DNA of 23,159 nucleotides from Pelomyxa schiedti (taxonomy: Eukaryota > Evosea > Pelobiontida > Pelomyxidae). Below the pieces are notes generated by a model. The model made no database searches. It was not told the DNA's origin and worked only from the letters and a program-made list of their open reading frames with translations. This document shows positions 20,563-23,159 of this stretch, piece after piece; positions within the stretch are counted from its first letter, which is position 1; each line of letters opens with the position of its first letter. The DNA lies in contig JAHLWZ010001059.1 of the NCBI GenBank assembly GCA_020536535.1, forward strand, positions 1-23,159, given 5' to 3'. A program made the position numbers and the translations under genes.

Positions 20563-20618
20563 CAAGGGATGCAGGCTCTGTTACCATTCATGAGTTGTAG
20601 CACAGCCTGCATCCCTGG
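20563..20618. repeat. Long perfect-stem inverted repeat
   Basis: agggatgcaggct (20565-20577) is the exact reverse complement of agcctgcatccct (20604-20616). One bulged A and two more pairs follow (cc/gg), giving about 15 bp of stem around a 26-nt loop. It lies in the convergent 3' region between the ankyrin gene and the minus-strand gene ending at 20775, so it may be a 3' UTR structure, a small RNA precursor or a relic palindrome. Confidence 0.7.
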
Positions 20619-20696
20619 ATAAAATAGAGCCACGATGATGTGAATCCACTGTGTCATTTGCGGGATGTGGGATGTCAGAGAGTAAAACCTTCCTAT

Positions 20697-20702
20697 TTTA
20701 TT
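20697..20702 (-). promoter_or_regulatory. Putative polyadenylation signal for the minus-strand gene ending at 20775
   Basis: AATAAA on the minus strand, about 75 nt beyond the stop at 20775, a normal distance for a 3' end signal. Confidence 0.45.
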
Positions 20703-20774
20703 TACTAGTAGAATTTCTGTTTGGAGCTTGGCTGAACAATGGAGTGGCTTGGTGGTTTGTTGTCTTTTCACATT

Positions 20775-22167
20775 TCAAGAACCAGTGTTCTTCAGTTGAA
20801 GAATACAAGTGCACAAGTAAGACTTGAGGGACTCAAGATGGTCCCTTTGTGCAAGATTTGGAAGCACAAGAGGACTGTTGTTCAACTGGGGAAATACTGG
20901 AAGGTTGGTTCCTGGTTTGTTTGATTGTTCCCATGCTTCCTGACAGACTTGAAGTAAAGCACTTTTTTGCTCCTCTGTCTGTGGTGGAGCCTGGTTCAAG
21001 AATATCCCAATCAACAATGACATGCACTTGAAGCTTAATAAAGAGTGAGAAAAGCTTTTCAATTTGCAAGTGAAACAAACAAAATTGGTGCATAAACTGA
21101 ATCCTGGAAGTATAAAGAAATTTTTGCACAGTCCTGAAAGTACTCTGCTAGGTGCAGCAGCCTCTTGTTCCCTTCCTGAATTGGAAGTTATTCAACAAGA
21201 AGACATGCAAATGGTGCACACCGTGTCAAATGGGGTAAGGGTAAAGAGGAACATCAGAGAAGCACATAAATAAGAAAGAAGACAGCTTTTCTCGTGCTTC
21301 TACCAGTTTATGTGAGATAAAAGTACTTCCAAAGTATTCATTCCTACCTTTCTTGCAACATCTCCCTTATGCTTGAAATGCAAAGCACATTGTGTCCTGT
21401 TGTTTTAAGGGAAAAAAAGTTGGTAAACTTTCAGAATGAGGCAATACACACATGGACGATGGATCAGAACTTGAGGCAGTAAACGTGGTGAGTGAGGCCT
21501 CAGGAGGTTCTTCACCCGAAAAGGAGGAAGAGGAAGTAAAAGATACAGAGGAGGAAGGCGAAGGAGAAGGAGGTGATGGCAGAGGTGGCATTCCAGCACC
21601 ACTCAGAGGAACTGGTTCCGAGTTTGAACTCATTATTGCACCAAGTACATGTTCGAGAGAATCCGGCAAAGGGAGCCCCACGCTCTGCGCACTCGGCTCA
21701 TCGTCCTTGTTGTTCTGAGTACTCAATTCCGCCACGCTTTGGGGTCCGTTCCCAGGCTGATTCACAAGTACGGTGGTATGCCCAGGAACCCCGGCGTCGC
21801 CATTGGGCACCGTTTCGTTTCCCGGGGGGTTTTTGTCGGTGCATTCGGTCGCGTCGCGGCCGGGGCCGTAACCAGAAGCCGACGTCGTCGCGTCGCGTGC
21901 GGCTCGGTCCGCCGTAGTAGCAGCGGCGCATGTGCCATAATGCTGTTGTGTCTGCTGCTGTGGGGGTTGTGGTTGTGGGCGGTCTGCACCGTGAATACGA
22001 CGGTGCGGGAGGTGGCGGTGCTGGGAGCCGCTGTCCCTGCTATACGTTCGGGTGGAACAAGAGACTTGTGGGATGTAGGCACCTGGGTCGGACGACCCCG
22101 ACGCCGGGAAGACACCGTGCCACGGGTCGCCATCGACAACCGACTTGAGCCTCGTTCCCGGTTGCAT
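20775..22167 (-). CDS. Uncharacterised protein, disordered N-terminus and helical C-terminus
   Basis: Exons on the minus strand: 22167-21452, 21396-21348, 21175-21081, 21033-20775, all phase-compatible, 372 aa. The first 238 residues are Pro/Gln/Ser/Asp-rich and look disordered (SSS and PSP runs). From exon 2 the protein becomes helical: ALHFKHKGDVARK, LLHLAEYFQDC, FKCMSLLIGIFLNQ, then TEEQKSALLQVCQEAWEQ and a Leu-rich end. I do not recognise it securely. The disordered body with a KHKxD-type helical C-terminus loosely resembles the C-terminal homology domain of AFF/AF4 super-elongation-complex scaffolds, but this is a weak pattern match. The 172-nt intron (21347-21176) is long for this genome and may be misjudged, and an upstream first exon is possible. 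Confidence 0.55.
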
Positions 22168-22338
22168 TAGGGTTGAAAAACGAAAAAGGAATTGGAAAAG
22201 ATGTTCCTCCGAATTGCTCCCACTTAGGATTGATTCCTTAGCAGGTTAAGAGCTGAACATAAAAAGGAAGCTCCCTCCAAAGAGACACATTGCGTTCTTC
22301 CCGCGAAAGTTGGATTTGCCCTCCCCACCATCGCCACC
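22168..22338. other. Divergent intergenic region
   Basis: Short spacer between the minus-strand start at 22167 and the candidate plus-strand ATG at 22339. No motif beyond a good translation context (gccaccATG) at its right end is recognised. Confidence 0.3.
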
Positions 22339-22622
22339 ATGTGGAATCCCATCCCATCTCATCATGATCACGAGTGAGATTTGGCCAGTGTAGTAGTGTG
22401 GCATGGAAGGGCTAATGAACAACTCTCAGGAGGAAGATATTCGCAGGTGACTCGTCTCGACAGATTCCTCCCGACCCACAAGCAGAAGGGTTCGCTTTTG
22501 CTGTTGGCTCTTATCCCAATCCTCTTTCTCCAACAACACAACAACAGAGGTGCAGTGTGGTGCCAAGTCTCAGTGATTTGAGATATTATCAGACAGATGA
22601 TATATCAAATTCACATTCTTGA
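22339..22622 (+). CDS. Possible tiny three-exon gene, product unknown
   Basis: The ATG at 22339 sits in gccaccATGtgg. The first frame stops after 12 codons, but a good donor (gtgaga at 22374) precedes the stop. Exons 22339-22373, 22430-22446 (17-nt microexon) and 22486-22622 join in frame to give 62 aa: MWNPIPSHHDHE, then EGFAFAVGSYPNP, Gln/Thr-rich and SDLRYYQTDD segments, stop TGA at 22620. Intron sizes (56 and 39 nt) match the rest of the window. There is no domain or homologue I know, and a chance assembly of frames cannot be excluded. Confidence 0.35.
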
Positions 22623-22653
22623 GCAATCAAACCCAGCCCTGCCTCGTGCTGTT

Positions 22654-22699
22654 ACTGCATGACTGCATGACTGCATGACTGCATGACTGCATGACTGCA
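22654..22699. repeat. Octamer tandem repeat (actgcatg)n
   Basis: Five perfect copies of actgcatg plus a final actgca, 5.75 units, with no mismatch. Just downstream (minus sense) of the candidate partial gene ending at 22720, so it is probably in its 3' flank. The perfect copies suggest recent slippage. Confidence 0.95.
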
Positions 22700-22719
22700 A
22701 CCGAAATAGGTAGTTCTTC

Positions 22720-23159
22720 TCAAGTCCGCCGCAAAAGGTAATACATTACAATTGCCGGGTACGGAGTGGGAGCTGCAAAGAGTATAAGAAATTTTAAATT
22801 TACACAGCAAGTGGTGCACATACCAAAAGTAGGTAGGTAGTTCCAGTTCAGTTCTTCTTCAGTCTCAATGTAGTAAGTCCGCACAACAAAAAGTTCAGAG
22901 AGCAAGCAGAGTTGTCAAGATACAACACCAAATACCAAGTCAATGGGGGGTATGGGGCTCTGCAAAAAGTATAAGAAGGAAGAAATTTTACACATTACAT
23001 ACCGCACTGCTGCTGCTGCTGCTGGTGCTTGCTGATGATGAAAAAGTGAATCACACAACATCCCAAGAGGCCAAGTATCGTGACACAAGTACACAATGAC
23101 GAGACTGACCACAGTGTGACCCAACCAAAACGCGGAGCCCCACAAAAATGCACCACAAC
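22720..23159 (-). CDS. Possible 3' part of a minus-strand gene (runs off the window edge)
   Basis: Two well-formed minus-strand introns are visible: 23002-22960 and 22823-22773. Both start gtatgt, end in tatact-tttgcag, and are similar to each other inside. They bound exons 23159-23003, 22959-22824 and 22772-22720. The first exon reads hydrophobic in two frames (SAFWLGHTVVSLVIVYL, or TLWSVSSLCTCVTILGLLG followed by Gln6), suggesting a membrane segment. The third exon reads APTPYPAIVMYYLLRRT then TGA. No single frame runs through all three exons as drawn, because the middle exon has a stop at the needed phase. It may therefore be alternatively spliced, broken or non-coding. Product unknown. 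Confidence 0.35.
23007..23024. repeat. CTG trinucleotide run (six copies)
   Basis: Six CTG/CAG units in the candidate partial gene. They code poly-Gln or poly-Ala depending on the frame chosen, so they do not help decide it. Confidence 0.9.

Noticed and set aside
21220-21240. RING-like start (CTIC) on the minus strand
   Set aside because: The frame stops within five codons, no further Cys/His ligands follow, and the segment falls inside a predicted intron.
21452-21718. Plus-strand acidic 88-aa open frame (Glu/Gly-rich)
   Set aside because: It is the complement of the Ser/Pro-rich segment of the minus-strand gene and has no splice-supported continuation.
1-23159. Mobile elements, CRISPR arrays, tRNA or rRNA genes
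   Set aside because: No transposase or reverse transcriptase motif, no spaced direct-repeat array, and no cloverleaf with a typical T-arm sequence was found on either strand by eye.

Overview
The window is nuclear DNA of a eukaryote with a compact, intron-rich genome, most likely a free-living protist. Nearly every gene is cut by GT-AG introns of about 36-60 nt, at least one intron is GC-AG, and genes lie 30-300 bp apart. Base composition is patchy: some exons are extremely GC-rich and code Gly, His or Pro runs, while others are AT-rich. The VWA families point towards an amoebozoan-like or other unicellular eukaryote, but I cannot name the organism.

Layout: (1) 293-6237 (+), a complete nine-exon UBR-family E3 ubiquitin ligase. 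(2) 6346-9456 (+), an eight-exon kaptin (KPTN) homologue carrying a huge low-complexity insert. (3) 9457-10143, intergenic, with hairpins and a Gly/Phe-rich stretch that may be a 5' exon. (4) 10144-15930 (+), a gene of about 34 exons in the order VIT - VWA - Snf7 (ESCRT-III) - PH - helical region - DUF2135. (5) 16037/16056-19381 (-), adenylate kinase - RING - VWA - Hint (Vint), probably one gene joined by a 48-nt intron. (6) 19670-about 20294 (+), an ankyrin-repeat gene with an unresolved frame change. (7) 20775-22167 (-), a four-exon gene with a disordered N-terminus and a helical C-terminus. (8) 22339-22622 (+), a possible tiny three-exon gene. (9) 22720-23159 (-), a possible partial gene with two related intron-exon modules, running off the right edge.

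The most striking content is the pair of mosaic VWA genes facing each other tail to tail. One carries an internal ESCRT-III subunit and a PH domain inside a VIT-VWA-DUF2135 scaffold. The other joins a nucleotide kinase, a RING and a self-processing Hint domain to a VWA. Exon joins were worked out by hand from frame, splice sites and family match. In genes 1, 2, 4, 5 and 7 the summed exon lengths are exact multiples of three (UBR 1808 aa, KPTN 808 aa, VIT gene about 1395 aa, kinase gene about 1064 aa, gene 7 about 372 aa).

Themes are ubiquitin-dependent proteolysis (UBR, RING), nutrient signalling (kaptin), VWA scaffolds and membrane remodelling (Snf7, PH). No operon-like or shared regulatory logic is visible, and no mobile element, CRISPR array or rRNA/tRNA gene was recognised.
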